The notes under the pieces were generated by a model. That model saw nothing but the letters and a program-made list of their open reading frames with translations. It did not search any database and was not told where the DNA came from. Below, piece after piece: positions 24,379 through 33,146 of a stretch of 64,000 bases of DNA. This stretch comes from Sulfurimonas sp. Its GTDB lineage: Bacteria; Campylobacterota; Campylobacteria; Campylobacterales; Sulfurimonadaceae. A program made the translations under genes and the position numbers. Every line of letters begins with the position of its first letter. The stretch's first letter is position 1. The stretch is taken from positions 124,001 through 188,000 of the forward strand of contig NZ_JAQTLY010000003.1 of NCBI RefSeq assembly GCF_028714655.1, written 5' to 3'.

Positions 24379-27300
24379 CTATTTTTTCTCTAAATTATCC
24401 TGTTTAGTAAATTTAAGATATAACAACGGCAACACGATAAGAGTTAAGAGTGTTGAACTAATCAAGCCGTTTATGACGACAATTGCAAGCGGTTTTTGGA
24501 TTTCTGATCCCGGACCCGTTGCAAAGAGCAGCGGTGCTAAACCAAGTGCGGCAATGGTTGCAGTCATAAGAACCGGACGGAACCTCTTTATGGTACCTTC
24601 GCGCACGGCATCTATAACTTTATAACCGTTTTGCACTAGATAGTTGAAGTAGTTGACAAGCACCACACCGTTAAGCACTGCAATGCCAAGGAGTGCGATA
24701 AATCCGACCGATGCCGGAACGCTTATGTATTCGCCGCTGATATAGAGTCCTGCAAAACCTCCGATAAGAGCTAGAGGCACATTGATAAGAACCAGTAATG
24801 CTTGCATTATGGAGTTGAATGAGACAAACAGCAGTATAAAAATTAAAAAAAGTGCAATCGGTATGATTATCATCAGTTTTGCTGCTGCTCGTTGTTGATT
24901 TTTAAATTGACCTCCATAAGTTACATAGTAACCCGCAGGCATTTTAACTTTTTGTCCGATTTGTGTTTTTGCATCTTCAACAAAACCTACTAGATCCCGA
25001 CCCACAACATTGCTCTGTATGACTGTTTTACGATATCCGTTTTCATGTTCGATTTGTACTGGTCCGGTTGTTTTTTTAAATGTTACAAAACTAGTTAAAG
25101 GAACACTTCTGCCATCTGATAAAATATAGTGTAGCGTCTGTAGTTTATTTAGTGAACTGTGCATTATATCTTCACCCTTAACCATTAGTTTTATACGACG
25201 CATCCCCTCTTGGATGATGCCTACTTGCACTCCCGTAACCATAGTTTTCATAAAACCGGCAATATCTTGCTCGTTTAATCCATAGTAACCGAGTGCCTCT
25301 TTGTTGAAGCTAAGTTCAAAATACTCAATCCCTTCATTGCTTTTTTTGTATACATCACTGCTTCCGCGTGTCTGTTCCAAGATGGTTTTTATCTCGGCGG
25401 CTATGCGTTCAAGCTCGCTATGATTGTCTCCAAAAACATTGATAGCCAAATCACCGCGCACACCTGTTAGCATCTCCGATATACGCATCTCAATCGGTTG
25501 GGTAAATACATGTCCAATGCCGCCCATGCCCTCAAGAGACTCTCTTATCTGATTTTTTATCCACTCTTTTGATTGGACGCGCCACTCTTTTACTGGTTTG
25601 AGAATAAAAAAAGTATCCGTGTCATTAAGACTCATAGGATCCAGCCCAAGCTCATCGGTACCTGTGCGGGCAATAATAGATGAGATTTCGGGTATATCGA
25701 CCATAAGTTTTGTCTGAATTTTTTTGTTTAGCTCAATACTCTCTTCAAGGCTGATGGATGGCAGGGATTCTATCATTGTGACTAAAGTCCCCTCATCCAT
25801 TATTGGCATAAAAGCTTTACCTGTTTTTGAAGCAAGATAAAGAGAGATTCCAAACATTAGCATCACCGTTATAAATACCGCTGTGGCATGTTTGATTGCA
25901 AAATCAAGAGTAGGTTTGAAAAACTTTAACAAGGTTCTAATTAGCCAAGACTCTTCATCAGGACGAATTTTTAAGATAAATGAGCTAAGTACGGGGATAA
26001 GAGTAAGAGAGAGGATTAAAGAGCTAAAGAGTGCAAAAACTATGCTTAGTGCAACAGGTTTGAACAGCTTTCCTTCAAGCCCCTCAAGCGTTAAAAGCGG
26101 CATAAATACTATGATAATAATTAGTACACCGGTAATAATAGATGGCGCCATATCAACGGCGGCATTATAGATAATATTTATTTTGTTCTCATTTTTGCGT
26201 TTTTCATTTCCGAGTTCTGCCGTAATATGTTCGACCATGACGACGGCGGAATCCACTAACATACCTACGGCTATGGCAAGTCCGCCTAAGCTCATTAGAT
26301 TTGCACTTAATCCAAAGTAGTCCATAGCTATAAAACTCATCAAAAGCGCAAATGGCAAAATAAGTGCGACGCTAAAGGCAGAAGCAAAATTTCCAAGCAT
26401 CAGTAAAAGAATGATGATAATTAATACGGTAGCTTCAAATAGTGAATTTTTTACGGTAGTAGTCGCCAAATCAACTAATTTTGAGCGGTCATAAAATATA
26501 TCTATTTTTGTGCCTTCAGGGAGCATTGATTCCATTTGAGCAAGCTTCTCTTTTACCTCTTGGAGTACTTTTTGGGTATTTGCGCCTTTTAACCCAAGAA
26601 CTATTCCCTGAACCGTTTCACCCTGTCCGTTTTTTGTTGAAAAGCCGGCTCTTGTCAAGTGACCTATATTTATATCCGCTATATCTTTTATGCAAATTAC
26701 CTTACCATCAACCGTGGCAACGCTTAAGTGACCAATGTCAAAAATATCGTTGATGCGCCCGACGCTACGCACAAGAATGCTGTTTACCCCTTGCGTAACT
26801 CGTCCTGCACCGTCATTGAGGTTATTTTTTTCAAGTGCAGATATAAGCTGCTCTAAGCTGATGCCGTATGTACGCATAGTATTGAGGTTGGGAGTTACCT
26901 CATATGTTTTTACCTTGCCTCCTAGAGTATTGACCTCTGCAACTCCGCTAGTGGAGCGAATTTTTGGCGAAATTACCCAGTCTAAGAGAGAGCGCTTTTG
27001 TGTTAAATCAAGCGTTTGCGACTCGATTGTAAACATCAATATTTCACTCAAAGGCGTACTGATTGGAGCAAGTCCGCCTTCAAGATTTGCAGGTAACTCA
27101 CCCATTATGGCATTTAGGCGTTCGCTTACCTGCTGACGCGCCCAGTAAATGTCGGTTCCTTCTTCAAAGTCGATAGTAATATCACAAATGCCGTATTTGG
27201 CGGTTGAACGCATAATTGTTTGATGAGGTATGCCAAGCATTCCCATCTCAATGGGAATAACAATGCGCGATTCGACTTCATCAGGTGTCATACCGCTAGA

Positions 27301-27453
27301 TTTCATGATGATTTCTACTTGAGTAGGTGAAATATCGGGAAAAGCATCAACAGGAAGATTGTTGTATGACTTAACGCCAAAACCTAAAATAACAAGAGCC
27401 AGCAAAGATATAAAGAGCCGCTGAGAAAGCGTAAAATAGATTAAGTTACGCAT
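24379..27453 (-). CDS. Heavy-metal efflux RND transporter, CusA/CzcA family
   Basis: This 1024-residue inner-membrane pump drives proton-coupled export of metal ions through a tripartite complex. The twelve-helix RND plan with two large periplasmic loops is clear. The N-terminus VDAFPDISPTQVEI is the CusA/CzcA hallmark, and NLMSLGGLAIAVGMLVDSAVVMVEH holds the helix-4 aspartate of the proton relay. The metal cannot be decided from motifs. It is the last gene of the operon 30033 to 24379 and overlaps its adaptor gene at one base. Confidence 0.93.
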   Translation of the reverse strand: MRNLIYFTLSQRLFISLLALVILGFGVKSYNNLPVDAFPDISPTQVEIIMKSSGMTPDEVESRIVIPIEMGMLGIPHQTIMRSTAKYGICDITIDFEEGTDIYWARQQVSERLNAIMGELPANLEGGLAPISTPLSEILMFTIESQTLDLTQKRSLLDWVISPKIRSTSGVAEVNTLGGKVKTYEVTPNLNTMRTYGISLEQLISALEKNNLNDGAGRVTQGVNSILVRSVGRINDIFDIGHLSVATVDGKVICIKDIADINIGHLTRAGFSTKNGQGETVQGIVLGLKGANTQKVLQEVKEKLAQMESMLPEGTKIDIFYDRSKLVDLATTTVKNSLFEATVLIIIILLLMLGNFASAFSVALILPFALLMSFIAMDYFGLSANLMSLGGLAIAVGMLVDSAVVMVEHITAELGNEKRKNENKINIIYNAAVDMAPSIITGVLIIIIVFMPLLTLEGLEGKLFKPVALSIVFALFSSLILSLTLIPVLSSFILKIRPDEESWLIRTLLKFFKPTLDFAIKHATAVFITVMLMFGISLYLASKTGKAFMPIMDEGTLVTMIESLPSISLEESIELNKKIQTKLMVDIPEISSIIARTGTDELGLDPMSLNDTDTFFILKPVKEWRVQSKEWIKNQIRESLEGMGGIGHVFTQPIEMRISEMLTGVRGDLAINVFGDNHSELERIAAEIKTILEQTRGSSDVYKKSNEGIEYFELSFNKEALGYYGLNEQDIAGFMKTMVTGVQVGIIQEGMRRIKLMVKGEDIMHSSLNKLQTLHYILSDGRSVPLTSFVTFKKTTGPVQIEHENGYRKTVIQSNVVGRDLVGFVEDAKTQIGQKVKMPAGYYVTYGGQFKNQQRAAAKLMIIIPIALFLIFILLFVSFNSIMQALLVLINVPLALIGGFAGLYISGEYISVPASVGFIALLGIAVLNGVVLVNYFNYLVQNGYKVIDAVREGTIKRFRPVLMTATIAALGLAPLLFATGPGSEIQKPLAIVVINGLISSTLLTLIVLPLLYLKFTKQDNLEKK

Positions 27454-28520
27454 TATTCGCCTTGTTGAAGCTTATTTTGCAGTATGCTAGTTGCGCTGAT
27501 TGCAATCGGCTCTTTTAGCTCTGCATTATAATCAAGGTAGCATACCTCGCGGTTTTCGGCAAGAACGATTACTTTAAGCGTATGGTATGTTTGACCTTTT
27601 TTTATAAAAACCATGGTATCTGCGCCGTTTTGTATTAGAGCTTTTTTATCAATAACAAAAGCCTTTCTCTCAACGCTCAGCTCGACTTTAGCTCTTAGTC
27701 CTGCCAAAAGCCCTGCCTCTTTTGGCAGAGAAAAACGAACATACCGTGTTTGGTTTAGAGAATTTAGCGTTGGAGACATAAGCAAAACTTTTGATTTTAT
27801 CTCTTTATCGTTTATTTTAATAATTACTTCTTGTGAGGGCTTAAGAGCAGTTGCAACGGCTTGAGGAATATCACCCTCCAGCCAATCCTCTCCATCCGTT
27901 TTAATGACAAAAAGAGCGTTTGAAGATGAGATATTTTTACCTGTTTCGATATCTGTTTGTAAAATAATTCCTTTAACTGCAGAGCGCAGTTCGATGTTTG
28001 GAAAAATAGCAAGGTCTTTAAAGAGTGTTTTTATCATCTCATCGGTTGCGCCGTAAGATTTGAGTACCGCTTTGGACGATAAGAGTTTTATCTTATCCGT
28101 TTTAACCTCTGCCTCTGCCGTAATGCACTCTTTTTGAGCGATAATCTCTTCTTTGCAAAGCTTTGATTTGCGACTAGCTTCACTTTCGCTGTGTGTCAGT
28201 TTTATCAAAGCGGAAATTGCCTCTTTTTGGGCTTCAACCCACTGTGGTGAGTTTAGAAGAGCCAAAACCTCTCCTTTGTTAACGCTTTGGAAATTCGCTT
28301 TGCTTAGCTGTATAACTTTAGCTTCATAAGGCAGAGAGATTGTATGCAGAAGTTTCGGCGGAGTCGTAACTCTCATCATATATTCATCAAGAGGTACATG
28401 GGTAACCTCTTTGCCGAGTGCTGTTTGAATCTGCCAATTTTTTTCTTCTTGGGGTGTAAGCGTAACATCTGCCATAAGCAAAAGTGCAGATATTATTTGC
28501 GCTATAATGATTTTTTTCAT
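27453..28520 (-). CDS. RND efflux periplasmic adaptor subunit
   Basis: The 355-residue product has a signal peptide (MKKIIIAQIISALLLMADV) and the adaptor layout: a split lipoyl/barrel region near residues 55-80, a helical hairpin about 90-155 with charged heptads, and beta-barrel segments after 180. It bridges the pump encoded next to it and the outer-membrane channel encoded before it. No metal-binding N-terminal domain of the CusB type is obvious. The stop lies 1 base into the pump gene and the start is 2 bases after the channel gene. Confidence 0.88.
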   Translation of the reverse strand: MKKIIIAQIISALLLMADVTLTPQEEKNWQIQTALGKEVTHVPLDEYMMRVTTPPKLLHTISLPYEAKVIQLSKANFQSVNKGEVLALLNSPQWVEAQKEAISALIKLTHSESEASRKSKLCKEEIIAQKECITAEAEVKTDKIKLLSSKAVLKSYGATDEMIKTLFKDLAIFPNIELRSAVKGIILQTDIETGKNISSSNALFVIKTDGEDWLEGDIPQAVATALKPSQEVIIKINDKEIKSKVLLMSPTLNSLNQTRYVRFSLPKEAGLLAGLRAKVELSVERKAFVIDKKALIQNGADTMVFIKKGQTYHTLKVIVLAENREVCYLDYNAELKEPIAISATSILQNKLQQGE

Positions 28521-28522
28521 AA

Positions 28523-29713
28523 TTATTCCTTGATTTGTAAAACGCTATGGAGCTTAAATAGTGTTTCATAATATTTTTTATGTTGCACGGCAAGCTCTTC
28601 TTTGAGTCTTAAGAGTTCTCTTTGACTTAGCAGATACTCGATAGCCGAATCTTCACCCAAAGCATAGGCGCTCTTAACGAGTGGCATAAGCTCATTTTCA
28701 TACTTATCTACCATAGCCTTTTGGGCATTGATATTCTCAAAGCTTTGTGTCAGCTCTTTTTTTAACACCTCTACACCAGATGTTTTTTGCAGTTTAAGAC
28801 CATCTTTTTCATACTGAGCGGCACTTTTTTTATGCATGGCTGCTGCACGGCTCTCTTCGTTAAAAGAGGTGGTAAAGTTAAGAGGTATGGATAAAGCGAC
28901 TTTAAATCTCTCCGCATCAAGCTCATTTTGGTAAGATGCTCCAAGTGTGAACGAATCAAAAGGTGCATTGTATCTGTCAAAATCGCTTTGAAGACTTTGG
29001 ATTTTCTTATTTAGTGATTGTTCATTAAGCGTCTCATCTTTGCTATCAAAGTCAAACTCTTTTATAACGGGCTTTATATCTTCGCAAGAGAGTTCTTTGT
29101 CTTTAAAAAAAGGCAGAAGAATTTTAGATTGCAAATTATCACGAGAAATTTTTACTTCATTTTCATAAAATTTGTACTCATTTTTAAGCCTTTCTAGCTC
29201 GATTTGAAGCTGCAATAGCTCTTTTTTGGAGATTTCTCCGTATTTGTAAGATTTCTCTTTTTTCATATAGAGTGCTTCGTAAGCTAAAAAAGATTCCTTA
29301 AACCGAGATATATTTTTTTGATCAAGACAGTTTATGTGGTAAAGAAGCCGTACCTCGTTTTCTAGGAGGGCAAAATCATGTTTTAAGCTTAAAATCTCTG
29401 CTTCGCTCCCATATTTGGCAGATTTTATTGTGTTTTTTTTAACACTTGGATGCATAAATTTTTGCTCAACCCCAACGCTGTACTCATATCCCGACTTATC
29501 TAAAGCAGGTTTTGCGTAAGTCCCTTCTGCCAAAAAACCGAGAGCCTCTCTTGAGGAGACTGCTTTGTTTTGTGAATTATGGGCATATTCAAGAGATTGG
29601 ATTGATTTTGCCGCAGGATGTTCGTTTTTTAGTTTTTGCAAAATTTCATCTAAATTTATTGTTGAAGCATCTAAAAATAGAACAGATATAAGTAGAAAAA
29701 ACAGAGTTTTCAC
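28523..29713 (-). CDS. TolC-family outer-membrane channel of the metal efflux system
   Basis: The 396-residue exported protein has a signal peptide and long amphipathic helices with two repeats, the pattern of the TolC/CusC/CzcC family. A CxxD-type pair of isolated cysteines (LSCEDI; INCLDQ) is unusual but of unknown meaning. It overlaps the small PepSY-like gene upstream by 4 bases and leads directly into the adaptor gene. Confidence 0.87.
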   Translation of the reverse strand: MKTLFFLLISVLFLDASTINLDEILQKLKNEHPAAKSIQSLEYAHNSQNKAVSSREALGFLAEGTYAKPALDKSGYEYSVGVEQKFMHPSVKKNTIKSAKYGSEAEILSLKHDFALLENEVRLLYHINCLDQKNISRFKESFLAYEALYMKKEKSYKYGEISKKELLQLQIELERLKNEYKFYENEVKISRDNLQSKILLPFFKDKELSCEDIKPVIKEFDFDSKDETLNEQSLNKKIQSLQSDFDRYNAPFDSFTLGASYQNELDAERFKVALSIPLNFTTSFNEESRAAAMHKKSAAQYEKDGLKLQKTSGVEVLKKELTQSFENINAQKAMVDKYENELMPLVKSAYALGEDSAIEYLLSQRELLRLKEELAVQHKKYYETLFKLHSVLQIKE

Positions 29714-30033
29714 TTGAGAGCCTTTTCTATAAGAGTACCGTCAAGTGCGTTGATGATAAGCGTATAATGTTCAGTGGATGCCTTGTAAATGAGATAATTG
29801 CCGCGGGTTGTCAGTTTTAGATATTGACTCTCTTCCTGTGTCAACTCTTTGATGATGGATTTTGCCTTTTGCTCGTCTATTTTATGCAGTTTGTGCATTC
29901 TTGCTTCTTGATTATGATTTTGTCTAAAAGGCTGGTTGTCCGCGTTGTTAAAATAGAGAGAATCTGAGACGCTCATCGTCTCGCCTGAAGCAAAAATAAT
30001 AAACGGAATGATTAATAGTATAAAAGTTTTCAT
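29710..30033 (-). CDS. Small exported protein, PepSY-like
   Basis: This 107-residue protein has a signal peptide (residues 1-17). Residues about 52-105, with IDEQKAKSIIKELTQEES, a strand pair LKLTTRGNYLIYKAS and TLIINALDGTLIEK, resemble a PepSY domain. It is the first gene of the efflux operon and overlaps the channel gene. Small PepSY proteins next to metal pumps may sense or chaperone metals in the periplasm; that is inference. Confidence 0.6.
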   Translation of the reverse strand: MKTFILLIIPFIIFASGETMSVSDSLYFNNADNQPFRQNHNQEARMHKLHKIDEQKAKSIIKELTQEESQYLKLTTRGNYLIYKASTEHYTLIINALDGTLIEKALK

Positions 30034-30098
30034 AATTACCTTTTTTTGTGCATTGCAATATGTTTATGTACTAGATTTCTTTTTCATAACTCAAAAAT

Positions 30099-30176
30099 TA
30101 GATTCCAAATTGGGTTTGGAATGACGAGATTTTTGACTTTTCGTCATCCTGAACTTGATTCAGGATCTTTGGTTTA
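30099..30176. repeat. Modular palindromic intergenic repeats (two modules)
   Basis: A short ATTCCAAATTGGGTTTGGAAT palindrome-like module is followed by ATGACGAGATTTTTGA and a CCTGAACTTGATTCAGG palindrome with a trailing GATCTTTGGTTT. The second module is almost identical to 38939-38992. It fills the gap between two minus-strand genes. Confidence 0.7.
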
Positions 30177-30222
30177 AAAGAAATCTATTTTAAATTTTAT
30201 AGGTTGTGATTTAAAAAAAGGG

Positions 30223-30531
30223 TTATGCTATAGGGGGTTTAAAAAAGCTAAAGTAGTCTAATGAGAGAAACATTTCATTATATGTAAAAAAGTCATCTCT
30301 CTTTTGGATGATAGGGATATAGGCTGATTTTTCTAAAAAAAGATACGGTGTATGATATTCTGTATGAATCTTGCATAATGTATCCGTCGTTTCATTTGAA
30401 GCTTCAAAAGAGGCTTTTGAAGTACATGCACTTGAGCAGTGATTATCCAAAACGGCAAAAGTATAGTCGTGCAACACTGAAAAGCTCATTGCAAATAACA
30501 GTAGCAGCAACCATATCTTTTTTGAATTCAT
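30223..30531 (-). CDS. Small exported protein with paired cysteines, unknown
   Basis: The 102-residue product begins with a strong signal peptide (KIWLLLLLFAMSFS), then has VLDNHCSSACTSKAS and a later LCKIHTEYH, a cluster of Cys and His that could bind metal. The C-terminus is aromatic. I do not recognise a family. Its position just upstream of the efflux operon on the same strand suggests a metal-related role. It has TAAAAT exactly 6 bases before the ATG and no ribosome-binding site. Confidence 0.55.
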   Translation of the reverse strand: MNSKKIWLLLLLFAMSFSVLHDYTFAVLDNHCSSACTSKASFEASNETTDTLCKIHTEYHTPYLFLEKSAYIPIIQKRDDFFTYNEMFLSLDYFSFFKPPIA

Positions 30532-30537
30532 GTCGCT

Positions 30538-30543
30538 ATTTTA
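30538..30543 (-). promoter_or_regulatory. -10 box with leaderless geometry
   Basis: TAAAAT on the minus strand, then AGCGAC, then the ATG of the small Cys-containing protein. The gap is 6 bases. Confidence 0.5.
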
Positions 30544-30583
30544 CTAAAAAAACGGTTAATGCAATGACCTGAATTTAAAATAC

Positions 30584-31693
30584 TTAAAACGAAAAAGATT
30601 GTTTTTTAAACACTCTAAACTCCGTTGCCGCTTTTTCGTTTTGCAGTCCAAGGGATTCAAGGGCTTGAGGATTTACCAAGTACCATCCTAGTACGACATC
30701 GACTCTGTCGCCTTTTTCGAGTTTAAACTCTCGTTTTACGGCTCTTTTTTCGTTTGCTTGAATCATAGTATCCTTTAAAGTCGTATCAGCCGCCCACGGC
30801 ATTGCAGGTTTGCCCTCTTTTCCTATAACTCTGACAAAAACCTCTTTTTCAAGCTCTATGTTTTTTTTATCCCGAACGACGCTTATTTTTAAAACCGCCA
30901 AACGCATAGGATGAAGCAAAAGCGCATGTGAAGAGCGGTTGTCGATGTTTACTATAAAATGGTCTATATTTTTAAGAATGAAGATATCGACATATTTGCC
31001 AAGCATCTCAGAATTGTTGTGCGCTCCGGCAAAACCGTGAAATGAGTGAGTTTTCGTCTCAATTATAGATGAAAAACTGCCCTCTACTTTTGGCATATGA
31101 CAGCTTACGCAATTTGCTTCATTCATCTCATTGTTTACATTTGTAGAGCAGAGATTTAGATTATGTTGGTTTAGATTGTGCGAGTGGCATCCGATGCAGA
31201 CATTCCCGTCTGCAAAATGCTCATTCTCTTTGGTTATGATTTTATGATACGGAGAGTCAAGAGAGCTTCTCCCCGAACCGTAATACTCTTTTTTGGTTTT
31301 GCTTATGGCGTTTGTGTTGCTCTGTTTATGTTTCTCTATATTTTCTATACGATGGCAATATGCACAGCTAACTGCCTCTTGATGAGTTTGGTTTTTAGCA
31401 TCGGGCATAGCCTTTTGACCATCAGTCAACATTTTGTCTAAGTCGTTTGCAGCAGGAGAGTGGCATTTTCCGCAAGAGTACTGCTCAAGCTTTGTATTAT
31501 GCGGATGTCTGTCCCAAACAGCTTTATGAATCACATCTTTGTCAGGCGTAGAGTTGGCGTGCATCGAGCCGTAGTACTCGCTGTAAATTTGCGGATGGCA
31601 CGCTTGACACTCTTTGCTTTGGGCAAACTCATAAACGCCGTCGTTGGCAAACAGAGAAAAAGCCAAAAGCAAAAATAGAGATAATTTTTTCAC
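30584..31693 (-). CDS. Exported pentaheme c-type cytochrome
   Basis: The 369-residue protein has a signal peptide and five CxxCH heme sites: CQACH, CGKCH, CAYCH, CIGCH and CVSCH, all in the first 210 residues. Distal histidines are abundant. The C-terminal 150 residues carry no heme motif and look beta-rich. Its family resembles multiheme cytochromes of the c554 type, but the electron partners are not encoded nearby. The start is a GTG at 31693 with an AGGAGCG ribosome-binding site. A periplasmic location follows from the heme-lyase requirement. Confidence 0.83.
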   Translation of the reverse strand: MKKLSLFLLLAFSLFANDGVYEFAQSKECQACHPQIYSEYYGSMHANSTPDKDVIHKAVWDRHPHNTKLEQYSCGKCHSPAANDLDKMLTDGQKAMPDAKNQTHQEAVSCAYCHRIENIEKHKQSNTNAISKTKKEYYGSGRSSLDSPYHKIITKENEHFADGNVCIGCHSHNLNQHNLNLCSTNVNNEMNEANCVSCHMPKVEGSFSSIIETKTHSFHGFAGAHNNSEMLGKYVDIFILKNIDHFIVNIDNRSSHALLLHPMRLAVLKISVVRDKKNIELEKEVFVRVIGKEGKPAMPWAADTTLKDTMIQANEKRAVKREFKLEKGDRVDVVLGWYLVNPQALESLGLQNEKAATEFRVFKKQSFSF

Positions 31694-31724
31694 AATACAC
31701 GCTCCTGAGAATTAGGTTTTTATT

Positions 31725-31825
31725 AGACTAAATCCTGAATCAAGTTCAGGATGACGGAAACTCAGAAATCTCGTCATTGACAAACTTGATAATCTCGTCA
31801 TTCCAAACTTGATTTGGAATCTAAT
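31725..31825. repeat. Modular palindromic intergenic repeats (three modules)
   Basis: AATCCTGAATCAAGTTCAGGATGACG, a degenerate middle copy and GTCATTCCAAACTTGATTTGGAAT follow each other between two divergent genes. Each palindrome could form a hairpin. Confidence 0.7.
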
Positions 31826-31874
31826 AAAAAAGAAGTCTATTATAACACGCACTATATAAAATCCTTTAATTTGG

Positions 31875-31880
31875 TATAAT
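31875..31880 (+). promoter_or_regulatory. -10 box with leaderless geometry
   Basis: TATAAT, then TTATTT, then the ATG at 31887. The 6-base gap leaves no room for a ribosome-binding site. Confidence 0.6.
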
Positions 31881-31886
31881 TTATTT

Positions 31887-33146
31887 ATGAATTTAAAAGA
31901 ATTAAAAGATAAAAAAATACTCCTTTTTGGAAAAAGCCGCGCTTTTGGCATGGATGAGTTTTTAGTACAGTTAAAGTTTCATAAGATAGGTTTGGCATCC
32001 GAGTTTGAGGAAGGCATAGAGCTTATTGTCGAGGGCAAAATGATGACGCCTTATGAACAGAGAGCAAGTGACGAGTTGTACGAAAAAAAGTCTCAAAAAT
32101 TAGAGTTCGTGTCTATAGATGTGTTAGAAAAAGAGCTGGCAAAAGAGATTGACGAAAATACTCTTTTGATGAGTCTGAAACTTAGCCACGATAAAGAGAG
32201 GCTAAAGAACTTTATACAAAACTCTACGATAAGCGATGAACTCTTTTTTAAACTCATAAAGATGTACAAATGGAGCGGTGAGGATTTTTTTGAAAATGAC
32301 TCTAACCGCGATGTGAGTGCGGCGATAATTTTACGGTTTTATAAAAATATAGAGCGAAATCACAATGTTCAGTATGCGACTTCAGGGTTTGTGCATTTGA
32401 TAGCGCAAACAGATAATAAAAAGCTCATAGAGATTATTTTGGAGCTTGAACCGCTGCAAAACAGCGCAAATTCAAAGATTAAAACTCTTATAGCGATGCG
32501 AAATGATTGTGACGAGAAGATGCAAACGGCTCTTTATGACTCTATGGATGAGAGTGTTCTTGAAGCGCTCTGCCGAAATGAAAATTTATCCAAAAATGTA
32601 CTTTTTAAACTTTTGAGCATTGAGAGATATGCGGATGATTTAGCACGGCATGCAAAACTTGATAATGAACTTTTTGAGAGATTCTTACAAAATAATCCGC
32701 TAGAGTTGGCTAAAAACGGCACTTTGACACAAGAGATGCAAGAGAGATTAATCGCTTTGGACGATAAAGCCATAAACTTCTCTTTGGCTTCAAACAGAAA
32801 TATCAGCGATTTTATAATCAAAAAACTGCTCTCTTGCGGCTCTTTTGAGATAAAGTCGGCGGTTTATAAAAACCCGATTACTCCCGTAGGGATGCTCAAA
32901 GAGGCATACGAAGAGAAGCAAAACCATATCTCTTTGGCGCATAACGAAAGTACGCCTAAATATATATTGTCGGCAATGGCAGATGAGCTTGATGCAGAAG
33001 TTTTAAAAGGTTTGGCTAAAAATCCAAGCACTCCGGTAGAGGTTTTATACCAACTGCAGCTAGACTCCGGATTTGCCCGTGCGGTAAAAGAAAATCCGGC
33101 ATTCGGCAGACATATACAACAAGAAAATATAGGATGGGAAGTATGA
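31887..33146 (+). CDS. BRCT-like / LRV-repeat protein
   Basis: I infer the domain calls by eye. Residues about 1-90 (KKILLFGKSRAFGMDE ... EFVSIDVLEKEL) resemble a BRCT fold. The C-terminal half, about 225-415, contains degenerate leucine-rich variant repeats with units such as ALCRNENLSKNVLFKLL, AVYKNPITPVGMLKEA and GLAKNPSTPVEVLYQL. Such repeats form superhelical binding surfaces. The gene ends in an ATGA overlap with a MoxR-type ATPase, so it is likely a substrate adaptor or target of that ATPase. No catalytic residue is seen. Confidence 0.6.
   Translation: MNLKELKDKKILLFGKSRAFGMDEFLVQLKFHKIGLASEFEEGIELIVEGKMMTPYEQRASDELYEKKSQKLEFVSIDVLEKELAKEIDENTLLMSLKLSHDKERLKNFIQNSTISDELFFKLIKMYKWSGEDFFENDSNRDVSAAIILRFYKNIERNHNVQYATSGFVHLIAQTDNKKLIEIILELEPLQNSANSKIKTLIAMRNDCDEKMQTALYDSMDESVLEALCRNENLSKNVLFKLLSIERYADDLARHAKLDNELFERFLQNNPLELAKNGTLTQEMQERLIALDDKAINFSLASNRNISDFIIKKLLSCGSFEIKSAVYKNPITPVGMLKEAYEEKQNHISLAHNESTPKYILSAMADELDAEVLKGLAKNPSTPVEVLYQLQLDSGFARAVKENPAFGRHIQQENIGWEV

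Noticed and set aside
26481..27136. Plus-strand open frames inside the RND pump gene
   Set aside because: They lie fully opposite a strongly conserved 1024-residue pump and have no ribosome-binding sites or family features.
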